From the NCBI RefSeq assembly GCF_015832195.1, contig NC_052017.1, forward strand, positions 92,902,429 through 92,966,428: DNA of 64,000 bases, given 5' to 3'. The stretch comes from Motacilla alba alba (lineage: Eukaryota > Chordata > Aves > Passeriformes > Motacillidae). Of the stretch, positions 1 through 10,899 are shown piece after piece. Under the pieces are notes generated by a model. It saw nothing but the letters and a program-made list of their open reading frames with translations, was not told the origin of the DNA and did no database searches. How positions within the stretch are numbered: the first letter of the stretch is position 1; the number at the start of each line of letters is the position of its first letter. A program made the position numbers and the translations under genes.

Positions 1-3000
1 AGGAGGACAGCTATTTGAACTATTTTTTTCTGTAATCTTTATCAGTATTTGAAGAATATACCAGCTCAAAAATACATCAGTCAGTCAGCATCATAACAAA
101 ACTTTAATATTGTTCATTATTTAAATAATAAAAAGGAACTGATTTATCTATTTTCTATCTTAAAACACCATAGGGCTGAGACAACCAGGTAATTTCCAAC
201 CAGGTCATGAATGCTGGTCTAATATAGACCAGTAGTGACTACATTATGGTGAGCTGTGGTTAAAATCACTGCAGGTGTTCTAGTTAATGAAGTGTTAGTG
301 AGGTGGCAGATGACCATGACATGTTGGAGTCATGTGAGTCATCAGTACAGGAGAGGGAAGGCATAAATGCTGAGCTGTGTGACATGAAGGAAGAACATCG
401 AGGACTGCCCTTGTAAATTGTAGTCTTTGCTACATTCAGCATCTGCTGACCTGGGCCAAAATATAGTTGCCAATGTACATGTGGAAAGCTCTGTATATTG
501 CTCGTAGGTCGCTCATATTTATTTTATTGACATTATAACAGCAAAGGCCGATGGGTTTTACTGAATTTAGAAAACTTGGGGAAAATTCAGAGTCAAACCT
601 CCAAGTTTTCTGATTCCAAATTCTCTTCAGAGGTAATGAAGAGAAGAAGGTGTAAAATCATCCCAAATAAAAAATAAACAAAAATTTAATATATAGGTCT
701 TAGCAGATGAGCAGTTAGCAATTGCAATCTTAGGGATGCCAGTAATTTCAAACAACATTTATTTTATGGAGAATATTTACTATGTAACATGAACGGAGTA
801 AAATCATTTCTGTGAGAAGAACAAATGATTTTGTAATAGCATATGTCTGGACTCAGCTTCCAGGTATGCAGTCACCTTCACAGAAGCCTGATGCTGACTT
901 TGTGTGGGGAAGGTTAGAACAACTACAGGCTCATCTTCCATATGAGTTATCTCCTGGGCTACCTAGGTCATTGGCACTGAACTTCATCATTATTTTAGTA
1001 CCATAGAAGCAACAAAAATGTGTTATCTTTTTTGCAGACACATAAGTAAAAGGAAATGGCAAATTATGGCAGGTTTTAAAGATCAGAGAACCGTCAAGAT
1101 ACTAAAGTTGTGATTTAATGCTTCATCGTTAAAATGCCTGTTGCCGCCTGTAATTTTTCCTCTTGTTCCCTTCTCTTTTTTTCTTGCTAATATTTGTTCT
1201 TTTTACTGGCATTGCATGTCCTACCAAACTTGTCTATTCTTCTTCTATTTTATACATCCCATTGCAACACCTCTGTCCTCATCATCCTACATACTTTGTC
1301 AGTGTTTGAGTGCCCTAGCTGTCTTTTTTACTCCTGGTGATTTGCCAGAGGTAAAAGAAAGTAGTATCTTCAAAGACATTGGATATAGAATTGTAATGCT
1401 ATTCCACTTAAGTCAGTGTGTATTGTCTGATTTTTCTGGGGCTTGTAGCTTGGCAATGTATGAATGCCTCTCTGGGGAACTTCAGTGAGTGAAAGTGCTG
1501 ATTTTCAAGTTCTTTTTTCAAAGGATGTAGATAACTGATTTTTAAAAATGAAATAACTGAGAGTCCATATGAATAAGCAAGCTGTTATTGCCCACGTAAT
1601 TCTTAAAAATCACAAGTTCATCTGAAACACTGACTCTCCCTTTTTATCCTTTGATTTAGTTCTGAAGATGACACTTACTCCAGAAAATATCGGCCCACAC
1701 AATCAAGCTAAAAAGGGTCTTATCATGGAAAAAGTTAGAAAAGCTTAACAGCAGGTGTCAGTGTGAACTCTGCCTTTCTAATTAAGGGTGAAACCAATCT
1801 GATTAAGAAGTTTCAGCACCATCACATAATACTCTCGGCTGTGGATCTTAAAAGCTCTTTTATTATTCAAAAGTGCTTTCCAAATATTGTTCTTTCACAT
1901 GTCAAATAGTTACCATATCATAATCAGGCTATTTTTCTCTCTTTTCCGCAATTTTCACTAGCAGCAGCACCATAATAAAAACCTTGAAATCACACCTGTG
2001 AAAGCAGCAACCACAATAGTAAATATTTGCTGTTATATAATATATATAGAATTTGTTTTATAGAAGAATGTGATAAATAAGTGATAAGGTTGATTGAAAA
2101 GACAGGCTAGACTATGAAAAGACAAACAGAATACAATTTTGAAGAGATTTCAAGAATGGTATAGTCAGTAGAAAAAAAACAACTAATCCTAGAGTAGAAA
2201 GTCACTGAGGCATTTAGTAATAAAAATCAATTGTCTGCAGAGCTGGCTGAACAAGCTATAAGATGTTAATGAAAGGAATTAAATTAAAATTACCTGGAAA
2301 CTAATAAAGTTGGGGGGGGGTGTTAAGGTGTAAGAAATGAACACTTTTATCATGACATCCATTTAGGTATTCCTTCTTCCCTTCTGCCTTTAGCCAATAC
2401 TCTCACCCATATTTGTGCTAAGTGCAAAAAGATATTTTGCATTTTTGAAGATCTTTGGAGTGCCTACCTATATTTCTTCTCCAGTACAGATATTCCAATT
2501 ACTGCACTGTTGGGATATTTAGTCCTTTTTTTTTTTTTTTTTTTTCTGAGAAGAGAGGCATAGAAACTTCTACCAACATGATTGTTTAACAGCATGGTCT
2601 ATGTGAAAGCTGAGGATAATCACAGATGAGGCATCTGTAGATTTATTCTATGACTAGATATGAGAAAAAAACCTCAGCCAATCTAGAAGACATTTTTAAG
2701 ATAATGATTCTTTCAAAAGTTCCAATATACATTTATATATGTGTGTGTATTTTTTATATATACATTCTTCATACATATATATATATGCAGATGAGCGAGG
2801 CTGGAAGGCAGCCAGGTTCTCCCAGCTGAGAATTCCCCTGGCCGCTGGCTTTGGCTGTCACATACTACACTCTGCTCCTGTGTCACAGAGCAGCAAGTAC
2901 CTTGTCCTTCAGCTGTACTCACTCAGAGCATGTAGAGAAGCTTTCACTAGGATATAGAACAGTGTGAATCTGTCTTGAGAATCAGTGATCCATAACTATC

Positions 3001-5484
3001 TTCATTATTTGGCCTCCTCTACACCCCGAAAAACTTTCCATCTTTTTGTCTGTGTGTTTTGACTGGCTACTGTGGTGTACTGCCTGAGTGACTCCAGAAT
3101 AGGAATGTATTATCTTCCGGATCACTGTAAGGTAGAAAAGTTCTGCTACTCCTCATATTACACATGGGGAGTTAAGGCCACACTGTTTCTACTGACTCCA
3201 AAATCTGTGTTTGAATTCAAAGGACCAAATCACCTGAAGCTTTGTCTGCACGGCCTGGAGGAGCTCTGGTATGAGCCAGTCCTGCTCTTTGCCTTAGATT
3301 TCCTTCTTGAAGAGGCATTTTGATTTTCCAGATGGCAAGCAAAGTGAGAGTCAACCTGCAGACAGTCCCCAGGGAATTTTGTCTCTGGTCCCAAGTGACA
3401 AGGCGGTATAAATACAGCAGCAATTTAAAAGCCTGAGCTATTACAGTAATTAGGTGTCCATAATTTCAGCACAGCACAACTAAATTTTATGAGATTTGGA
3501 CTCAAGAGTGGAATCCAAAGCCCAGATTTTGGGGACTCAACAAAGTTCGGATAACCCAGAAACATCATGTTCTGAGGAGTCATTTGGAATTGTCTCAAAG
3601 GTACCAGTAAAAGGTTTGTCTGAAGACTCATTCTGTTTGAGACTTGCATGACTATACTCAGACTACCAGGTAAGAATCTAGATTTCCTCTGGAAGTACTT
3701 ACAAGTAGGAAGGGAGCCAAGTAAGCTTTGGTTGTACTGACTGTACCATCTATCCCAATGGCTAGTGCATTCAACCTGCAAATGGGAACCTCTGGCCCTT
3801 CCAATTTGTCTCTCTGCAGCTGGAAGTATTGTAAGCCATCATCTCTTTGGGGCTGCCTTTACCATCAGGGTAGCTTGTGGTCTTTTTAAACAGATTTTAA
3901 GAGGAGAGGCAGAGAGGAAGCATAATCCTGTAGCCTAAAAAGTTAGACATTATGGACTGGGATGTCAACAATTTGTCCAAAACAAGAGAGGCACTCTGCA
4001 GAAGCACAAAGTAATGCTCTGCTCTCTTGGCTTCCAGGACTTGAGGTGGCAAGCACTCATCTCTGGTTACTGGTATCATTGGATATTCTACCTACATATG
4101 CTACCTTTAAATGTAACCCAGCCTGACATACTACATAGGATTAATCAATTTACAGAAAAAACAAGCTGCACCTCAAACAGTTTCTGAATTTAATTGAATT
4201 TTGTGTTGCATCTGTTGCAGTGGGATTAAAAGAAAAGGGGAAGGTGGCTTGTTAAAAAAAAAAAAAAAAAGGAAAAACCTCATCCATATGGATTTGGTTA
4301 TCAAAAGTTATTTTAACTGAATGAAACTTCATTGACTTGGTCTTTACCTTCCTTAAGCATCCTGCTTGCCCTGAGTGCTACAGAGAAAGGGTGAGAATTA
4401 TGTTTATACCAGCAAATAACACCATTCCCTAGACTATTCCCAGGCCCAGAAGCCAACTGGCATGGACTGACTCACAAGTACTCCAGTAAACAAACACAGC
4501 CAGCCTCCAGAGCAGAATGGCTGGATGCAAATCCTTTGGTGCTGTTGGTCTATGGGATGTTGTAATTTGGTGCCTGGGAATTGCTTGGGAGACAGCTAGT
4601 TGGTACAGGCCAAAAGCATGTCAGGGACTGCTCTAATAATTTCAGACCAGTCATTTTCCAGTGTCTGGGAAGAGTCACAGGTACTGTTTAATTCACTGGC
4701 ACAGACATAGCCTTAGGTTCACTGGTGTATTCCACAAATTCTTTCCAACTGCTCAAAGATGATAAAGAATGCTGATTATTAGTGGGGAAATATTAAAAAT
4801 TAAATCTTGGCTCAAATGCCTGCTTTGTTGTGGACCTTTTTACTTCTGAGAAATACAAGTTTATAGTTTGGTTCTGGATTTTTGGTCTTGTAGTATTTAT
4901 TTAGATAGTGTAGCAAAACTTTTAGTGTCTCATAGTAATATAAAATAACTTGAAGATATCTACAGGTTTTAGAATTAATTTTGTGGCCTTTAGGGCAAAT
5001 TTAGGAGTAGACAACTAAATTTGAAATGCTTTGTGTGATTCTGGATATATAAAAACAGTCTTCTGTGCAGAGTCTTCTCTCTCCAACATCTATTGTTTTC
5101 TTTGATAACAGTTACTTATTTAGAAGATATTATAATTTTAAAGCTATAATTCCAGAAAACAGATACATTTAAAAGACTTTCAGGTTTTGCAAAACACTGC
5201 TTCATTTTCCTGTGCAATTAACTGTGCTTATTATTAGGAATTGAGTAAACTTATGACTGTGTTCCGTATTAACTTGATATAAAAAAAGTAAAGCAATAGT
5301 TAAGTGTGAGCAGATTGTCTATTTGAATTATTTTAATTTGTTTATTATCACATTTTTAAGTCTTCTATTTCCTACTTCCTATGATGCCTTAAGTTTTAGC
5401 TTTCATGTTTCCCAGATTCTGTACTGCATTAGTATATAATTCTAAACTTCATATAAAGTGTTAGCAAGTTCTCCTCACAGTTTA
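1..5484. other. unique non-coding DNA, no gene seen
   Basis: AT-rich sequence with no recognisable repeat or exon. It holds a run of 21 T at 2525-2545, nine G at 2312-2320, 17 A at 4254-4270 and a TG/TA-rich stretch at about 2735-2790. A short inverted repeat lies at 214-221/225-232 (CTGGTCTA arms). A locally GC-richer patch follows at about 2790-2900. ORFs here are under 120 codons, overlap on both strands and resemble no protein I know. Confidence 0.6.
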
Positions 5485-5550
5485 GTTAGACAAAACAATC
5501 CTGTTCCAGCCTGACAACCAAGGGCACCATTGCAGCTTCAGGCCCAAAAG

Positions 5551-5558
5551 GTATAAAT
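5551..5558 (+). promoter_or_regulatory. TATA box of LTR copy A
   Basis: GTATAAAT lies about 196 bases upstream of the AATAAA signal of the same LTR, the order expected for U3 promoter then R polyadenylation signal. Activity is not shown by sequence alone. Confidence 0.5.
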
Positions 5559-5746
5559 AATAGTGAATTAAAGAGAGCAAACTGAGGAGACTTCATAACC
5601 TGAAGCTGTAATTGGACAATTAACCCCAAGATGTAAACGGACCAAAACATATGAAAGTGTGAAAATGTGTAATCCATCGTCCATCTTGGGTGTAGCCTCA
5701 GCCAGGCTCTTGTACTGCCCAAGGTGTATCTTTTGAAGGCCTTTTT

Positions 5747-5752
5747 AATAAA
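5747..5752 (+). terminator. LTR polyadenylation signal, copy A
   Basis: A canonical AATAAA, conserved at the equivalent place in copy B (21426-21431), which supports its identity as the R-region polyadenylation signal of this LTR family. Confidence 0.6.
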
Positions 5753-5813
5753 TACCTACCTTATTCCTTTAACTCTGTCTAGCGTCTGTTCTAGGTAGCC
5801 TCTCAAGGCACCA

Positions 5814-8488
5814 CCTACTGCCCACTAAACTTCTTGTGCATTAGCTAAGAAGGAATAAATAAACCACCCTGAATTTAAAAACATACTTGTACGCACACAA
5901 CACATGAAAAAAAAACTGTTTAGCCTTTATATTGAATTTAACTAGTTTTATCAATTCTTTCAACCCTTTGATTGCAAATCTTGTATGAGAGAAAAAAAAT
6001 TGAGGTCTTCACCCAATCATATTTTCTTTTCTCTTGGGAAATAAAATCAATTCAGCAAAAAGAACACATAAAGAATTCCACTTTAACCTGAACAAAATGG
6101 CTCCCTTTTTCTACAAGTTATTCATTCATTGAAGTATCTTTATCTGCTTTGCTCATTATTTACAGAACTAATTTAAATCCCCTGATTTCACAAAAGGTCA
6201 GACAAAAGCTTCTGTCACAGCCCTAATGCCCTTCATGCCTTTGTACTTTATTCAAATCATGATGGTAGAGGAGCAAGGCCCTCAGAGGATCACTCTGAGA
6301 ATCCCATGGTCAGTATGTTATCTCACTTTTTTGTGATGAAGTTATGTTTGTATATTTCAAAGACAGAGATTTGCAGAAGATTTGCACATAAAACTGTGGT
6401 GAGGCAACATAAAGAAATCAGAACACAAAAGAGATGGCAGCTTATACTACAGCATACTCTTAAAAGGCTTTCTGGTATCAAGCTAATAGAACAGATCTGC
6501 AGTGTTAGGAGGTGTCATTGTTTATCCAGTGTTGCATATACTAAGAGAAAGGATGTAGAAAATTTGAATTAATACAAGCATTTTCATTATAAAAGAGAAA
6601 ATAAAACTAAATAAGGGAGCATTAAAATAATTATTCTTTGGCTGAGCTATATCTTGCCGTCAACTGAAAAAATGTGATCTTAAAACTCTTTCCTTTTGCT
6701 TTGCTTCAGCATCACTAATTCATTTAAATCCTTCCTTCTGCTACAAACAGCATAGTCTCTGTGCTGTGACAGGATATTCTATTCCAAAATATTGTGAGAA
6801 TTTTGATATAAAGGTACTGGAAAAGGACATAAAATATGTACCAAACAAAACCAGGTATGATGGTAAGAAGAGTCAAATTTTAGATGTTTTATCTAGATCT
6901 GAATTGTCATTGAAGCACTTATTTTAAAATAAATGTCCGTAAGTTTATGTTGAGACTATGTGCTGCATGAACTTTTCCTGTGTTATTTTATTGCAGTAAA
7001 CATGCATAAAATACTGTGATTGCCAGTTTTCATGAGCAAAGCAGTTCAATAAATAGATCGTTAGGACTAGGAGTGACTCAAGGTAAATAGATTTGTTTAA
7101 TAGATTTGTACACCATGAACAGAAGACTGCAGTCGATGTCCTCAATGTGTGAAACCCTTGAAGTTTGGTGTTTTCTTGTAGTCTTCTGGCTCTAGGAACT
7201 GGTATGTTAAAGAACATCACCAAATGCAGGGAAATCATGACACAGGGATAAGTTTGCAGCATTAGAAATTTGTGTCACTTGTGTGTTGCCACATCTCAAA
7301 CCAGCTATATCCATTGTAGCTACTTGGTCCTGCTACATCTCCTCAGCCTCGGAAACTTCAACGAATTCCTAAAGGTTGTGTAGTGTTCTCTCTGATTCCC
7401 ACTTAATTTCAAATGCAAGAGGAGGTTGCAGTGGTTGGTGCTAGTTGGCTGGGTTAGAGTGTGTGGGATCTGTGGTTTGCTGCAGTTTGTATTTTACAGT
7501 CTTCTCCAGGGGAGCTGAGTGACACAGACAGCGTGCATCTGAGCCAGCTGCACTTTCTGCTTTTAATCTCAGCTGATGGACTGATCAGAGTCCTGATCAG
7601 TCTGAGAGATGCAGAGATCAGTCTGAAAACTGCAGAGATTTTACCATGGAAGTAGCCAATGTTGAGGAAAGTCCAGGGACTATAAAAGCGAAGACATAAA
7701 CAGCATTTTAAAAATCTTTTTATAGGGTGAGATGATGGAAGTACAATTTTCTTTTTAAATTTAGGGAAATTTGGTCTGAATTGATCTCTTACTCACAGAA
7801 CTAATTTATATGCCACGTCTCTAAAAAGGTCAGGTAAAATCATCTTTCACAGACTTGATAGCTCTCATATTACTTTGTATTTTTATGCCTGCACAGATTG
7901 TTGACTCAATATGACACATCTGAAAAAACCTCCACAGTCTATTAAAACCAGGCAAGGGACAGAGAAATAGTGTTTCTTTAATGCATAAAACCTGACTAAA
8001 AATGGAACAGGCATAAATAGGACTTGATGCAGAAGCTGTAGGATACTTTCTAATCTTGAAAAGGTACCTGATGGAAATTACCTACTGATGAAGTGTTGCC
8101 AGAGAGAAGAAAAGATCTGAGGATTAGCACTGCAGCTGGAGGATTGGTGAAAAAGTGATATGAAAATAGAGGGCAGAGGAAGAGAGAGAGGAGGCATTTG
8201 TGCAGGCATTTGAAATTTACAGACACCTATTAAATGAGATGACATAGAAGAGAGATGCATGAATGGGTTGTATGACCCAAAAACCCATATGTCATCAGTC
8301 AAAAGGAAGGAAGAGATCACTATTGGAAGAGTACATGAGCCAAAAACCAGATGTAAATCACTGAAAAGTGTGGGCAATGAAGTAGAAGACTTATTTTCTG
8401 GAAAGAACAGGAGTTACCTCTAGGAAAGTGGGAAAATGGAGATAGCCAAGGAACAGAGCAGGAGAGGTAATAATGTAATATAGGAGAC
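5814..8488. other. unique non-coding DNA, no gene seen
   Basis: No recognisable repeat or exon. A perfect 9-bp inverted repeat with a 4-base spacer occurs at 7580-7588/7593-7601 (ACTGATCAG arms), followed by a partial direct repetition of GATCAGTCTGA at about 7595-7630. The longest ORFs are about 105 codons and look like chance. Confidence 0.55.
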
Positions 8489-9345
8489 TGTGAATTACAG
8501 AAATATAAACTTATTGGTTGGAGGGACATCACTTCTGAAAATCATCCAGTCCACCTGCATAGTTAGTTGAATGAGGATTTTTCAACAGATGTACAGGTCA
8601 GCAATGGATTTGTCTACCTCAGTCTTGATAACTTCCAAAGATGCCAAGTCAGTGTCTTTGTCCTGGTGCTGTCCTATACTTAGCAGAGACATTTTTTGTA
8701 ATGTCCCGTTGGAACTTCTCTCACTGCACATTGCTGCTATTGCATCTTGCAAAACTGTCTGCAACTACCATGAAGAATTTGTCACTGCAGTGTTGCCCCT
8801 TGAGGTGGTTGCAGGCCACTGTTAGCTCACACTGTATTTTCTTCTTCACCAAACCAAACAAATCTCACCTATGTGAGGAGCTATGCCTGTAGCTTGTTCA
8901 GTCAAGCTTCAAATAGCTTCCAAGACAGAGATTCCACAACTTGAACGGGCACCTTGGTTCAGTGTTTGACCACTTTCCCAGTGAAAACATTTTTTATAAG
9001 CTTCAATAGAAATTTCTCTTGTTGCCATTCAGGACCATTGCCTTGTTCTTTTTTTTATGGCATATCAAGAAGAAACTTCCCCTGTGATCTTATACCAGCA
9101 GGATAGCCCCCATTACACTTACTTAGTGCAGGCTGAACAAACAGGCCTCCATCACCTCCTTGGTGGGATGTGTTCCAGCCTCCTAGTCATCTTGGTGGCC
9201 CTCCAGTGGGTTCATTCTGGTATGTCCATATCCTTGTTTTATTGAAAAGCCCTAAACTGAACATCAGCGGGGGCCTCCTTATTACAATGTAAAGGAGAAA
9301 AGCCCACTTCATTTGACTTGCTGGTTACACTTTTCCCAGTACAGC
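8489..9345 (-). mobile_element. CR1 LINE fragment, 3' part, interrupted by an LTR
   Basis: The CR1 3' end is at the left: the stretch from about 8489 leads into GGTTGGAGGGACAT and ATCATCCAGTCCACC, diverged forms of the CR1 terminal motif. Further right, blocks near 8920-9000 (TTCCACAACTTGAACGGGCA and the GACCACTTTCCCAGTGAAAA stretch) and 9130-9260 correspond to the reverse complement of the CR1 ORF2 C-terminus. Homology runs to 9345, where an LTR starts. The copy is old. The 8630-8880 section matches poorly and may be a different CR1 subfamily or an inserted piece. No coding capacity remains. Confidence 0.7.
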
Positions 9346-9964
9346 TGTCATGGTTTAATCCCAGCTGGCAGCGAAACCCTATGCAGCCACTCACTCTGCT
9401 CCCCAGTGGAAGAGAGTGGGAAGAGAATTAGAAGGGTATAAGTGAGGAAAACTTGTGGGTTGAGATAAGGGTTTAATGGGTGAAGTGAAAGCCATGTATG
9501 CAAGCAAAGCAATGCAAAGGATTCATTCATCACTTCCCATGGGCAGGCAGGTGTTCAGCCACTCCCAGCAATGCAGGACTCCATCAAAAGTAATGGCGAA
9601 AACATCACTTTGAAAGTCTCCCTCCTTTCTTCTTATCCCCACTTCACAATCTGAGCATGACATGGTATGGTATGGTATGGTATGGTATGGTATGGTATGG
9701 TATGGTATGGTATGGTATGGTATGGTGTGGTGTGGTGTGGTATGGTATGGTATGGTGTGGTGTGGTATGGTGTGGTATGGTGTGGTGTGGTGTGGTGTGG
9801 TGTGGTATGGTATGGTATGGTATGGTATGGTATGGTATGGTATGGTATGGTATGGTATGGTATGGTATGGTATGGTATGGTATGGTATGGTGTGGTGTGG
9901 TATGGTGTGGTATGGTGTGGTATGGTGTGGTACGGTGTGGTATGGCGTGGTATGGAATGTCCCC
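9346..9964 (-). mobile_element. endogenous retrovirus LTR, 5'-truncated, with an expanded internal array
   Basis: Plus-strand TGTCATGGTTTAATCCCAGC at 9346 is the reverse complement of the ...AACCATGACA 3' end of a common avian ERV LTR. Conserved blocks follow: GTGGGTTGAGATAAGGGTTT, the GTGAAAGCC...GCAAAGCAA stretch, CCATGGGCAGGCAGGTGTTC and the CTCCATCA block. Transcription sense is therefore minus. The consensus as I remember it then has a TATA region, a GAGCATGAC block and a short CATATGGTATGGAATATCC motif. Here the TATA position is degenerate (near 9641-9650) and the TATGG motif has become 59 pentamers. Homology stops at about 9964 after TATGGAATGTCCC, so the distal 5' part of U3 is missing. 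No internal retroviral genes adjoin it. Confidence 0.75.
9661..9955 (+). repeat. pentanucleotide array (TATGG/TGTGG), 59 units
   Basis: Fifty-nine uninterrupted 5-base units, by hand count 39 TATGG, 17 TGTGG and one each of CATGG, TACGG and CGTGG. The variants are clustered: homogeneous TATGG blocks at the left end and at 9806-9890, with mixed or alternating TATGG/TGTGG at 9721-9805 and 9891-9950. This suggests repeated segmental expansion. The pentamer contains no stop codon in any frame of either strand, so it creates long overlapping ORFs on both strands that are artefacts. Each unit carries a GG step. Confidence 0.98.
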
Positions 9965-10830
9965 ACTACAAACAACAAAAATAAAACAGATTCTAAGGGC
10001 TGGTTTTGGAGGAAGGTTTTGGTTACAAGGGTTCTGAGTCACTGGGAATATTTTATGAGGAATCTGAAAATGGACTCCACTTAAGTGTTGGAGTGCTGTT
10101 CTTCTGCCCAGCTAAGAGAAGCTTTAAAATACAAGTTTTAAGCTGTTCTCATATTTACAGCATTGTTTAAAATGTAGTGCAGCTCTACATAAATTACTTC
10201 ACATTTTGGAAGCAGCCTGGCTGCAGCACAAGGTTGCTTTGCTTATGCAGTTCAACCTGATGTTTGGAAATTGCTTGCACAGCAGGGGAAGACTGACATG
10301 GAGATTCATGTTAATTTCCACACTTGGCAAAGGTACAGAGGAAGAAGAAGAAGAACTAGTAAAATAAAAGCCCTGTAGTGGTGAGAAGAGCTAAATTTAA
10401 ATCACAACATCTCATCTAATCTCCTTCCATTTTTTTTCAGCAGATTTAAAGTATTTAATACCTTGATATAATACGGTAATTGCATGGGGAATTACAAAAT
10501 AAAACAGAGCCTGAGGGTGACAAATAAATGCCTCACAAGATGGGTGCTTTGTTATATCCCAGTGGTTCTCTGCACTCCCGTCAGATTTGAAGCATTTGAG
10601 TTCTGCTATGGAATACAGCAACACTCAGTATCTCTGCAGTGCCTTTCCCAGTGTGTTGTGGGCTCCCTTTGCCTATTAGTTCATGTAGGGTAAATATGTG
10701 CACAATCTTGTTTTCAGTCTTAAGTACAAAGAGCAAAAGTTCTCAGAGCAAAAAAAATCTGCCTTTGGACTTTAAGCAGAGCACCTTGCATTTTAGACTG
10801 TTGCATTTCACTGATTGGTATTTTTCCCCT
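9965..10830. other. unique non-coding DNA
   Basis: The LTR homology ends at about 9964 and I do not recognise what follows. Neither the interrupted CR1 nor the rest of the LTR resumes here. No exon-like ORF. Confidence 0.5.
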
Positions 10831-10899
10831 GCAGGTGAGTTGGAACTAGATGATCTTTAAGGTCCCTTCCAACCCAATCTATTCTATGATTCAATGATA
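10831..10899 (+). mobile_element. CR1 LINE 3' terminal fragment
   Basis: A short but very clear CR1 tail: TTGGAACTAGATGATCTTTA, then AGGTCCCTTCCAACCC, then the octamer-type end ATTCTATGATTCAATGAT. This is extreme 5' truncation, typical of LINE insertion by target-primed reverse transcription. Its close match to the motif suggests a younger copy than the others here. Confidence 0.9.

Larger units (their letters stand above)
5485..5813 (+). mobile_element. endogenous retrovirus LTR, partial (copy A)
   Basis: I recognise this as an avian ERV LTR, probably ERVL-like, from memory of the consensus. It reads on the plus strand: a TATA box at 5551-5558, a polyadenylation signal AATAAA at 5747-5752 and a 3' end of the form ...CTCAAGGCACCA at 5813. 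The last 210 bases (5604-5813) recur at 21283-21492 with 22 mismatches by hand count and no net indel. The 5' boundary is uncertain, since no clear TG start or target-site duplication was found. No internal retroviral sequence adjoins it, so it is a solo or truncated LTR. Confidence 0.75.

Noticed and set aside
2525..2545. T21 run as a possible poly(A) tail of a minus-strand retrocopy
   Set aside because: The sequence to its right matches no gene I know and no target-site duplication flanks it.
4254..4270. A17 run as a possible retrocopy tail
   Set aside because: The upstream sequence shows no recognisable transcript and there are no flanking duplications.
9523..10084. Long overlapping ORFs of 105-151 codons on both strands encoding periodic YHTIP-like or MVWYG-like peptides
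   Set aside because: The pentamer has no stop codon in any of six frames, so these ORFs are a by-product of the array, not genes.
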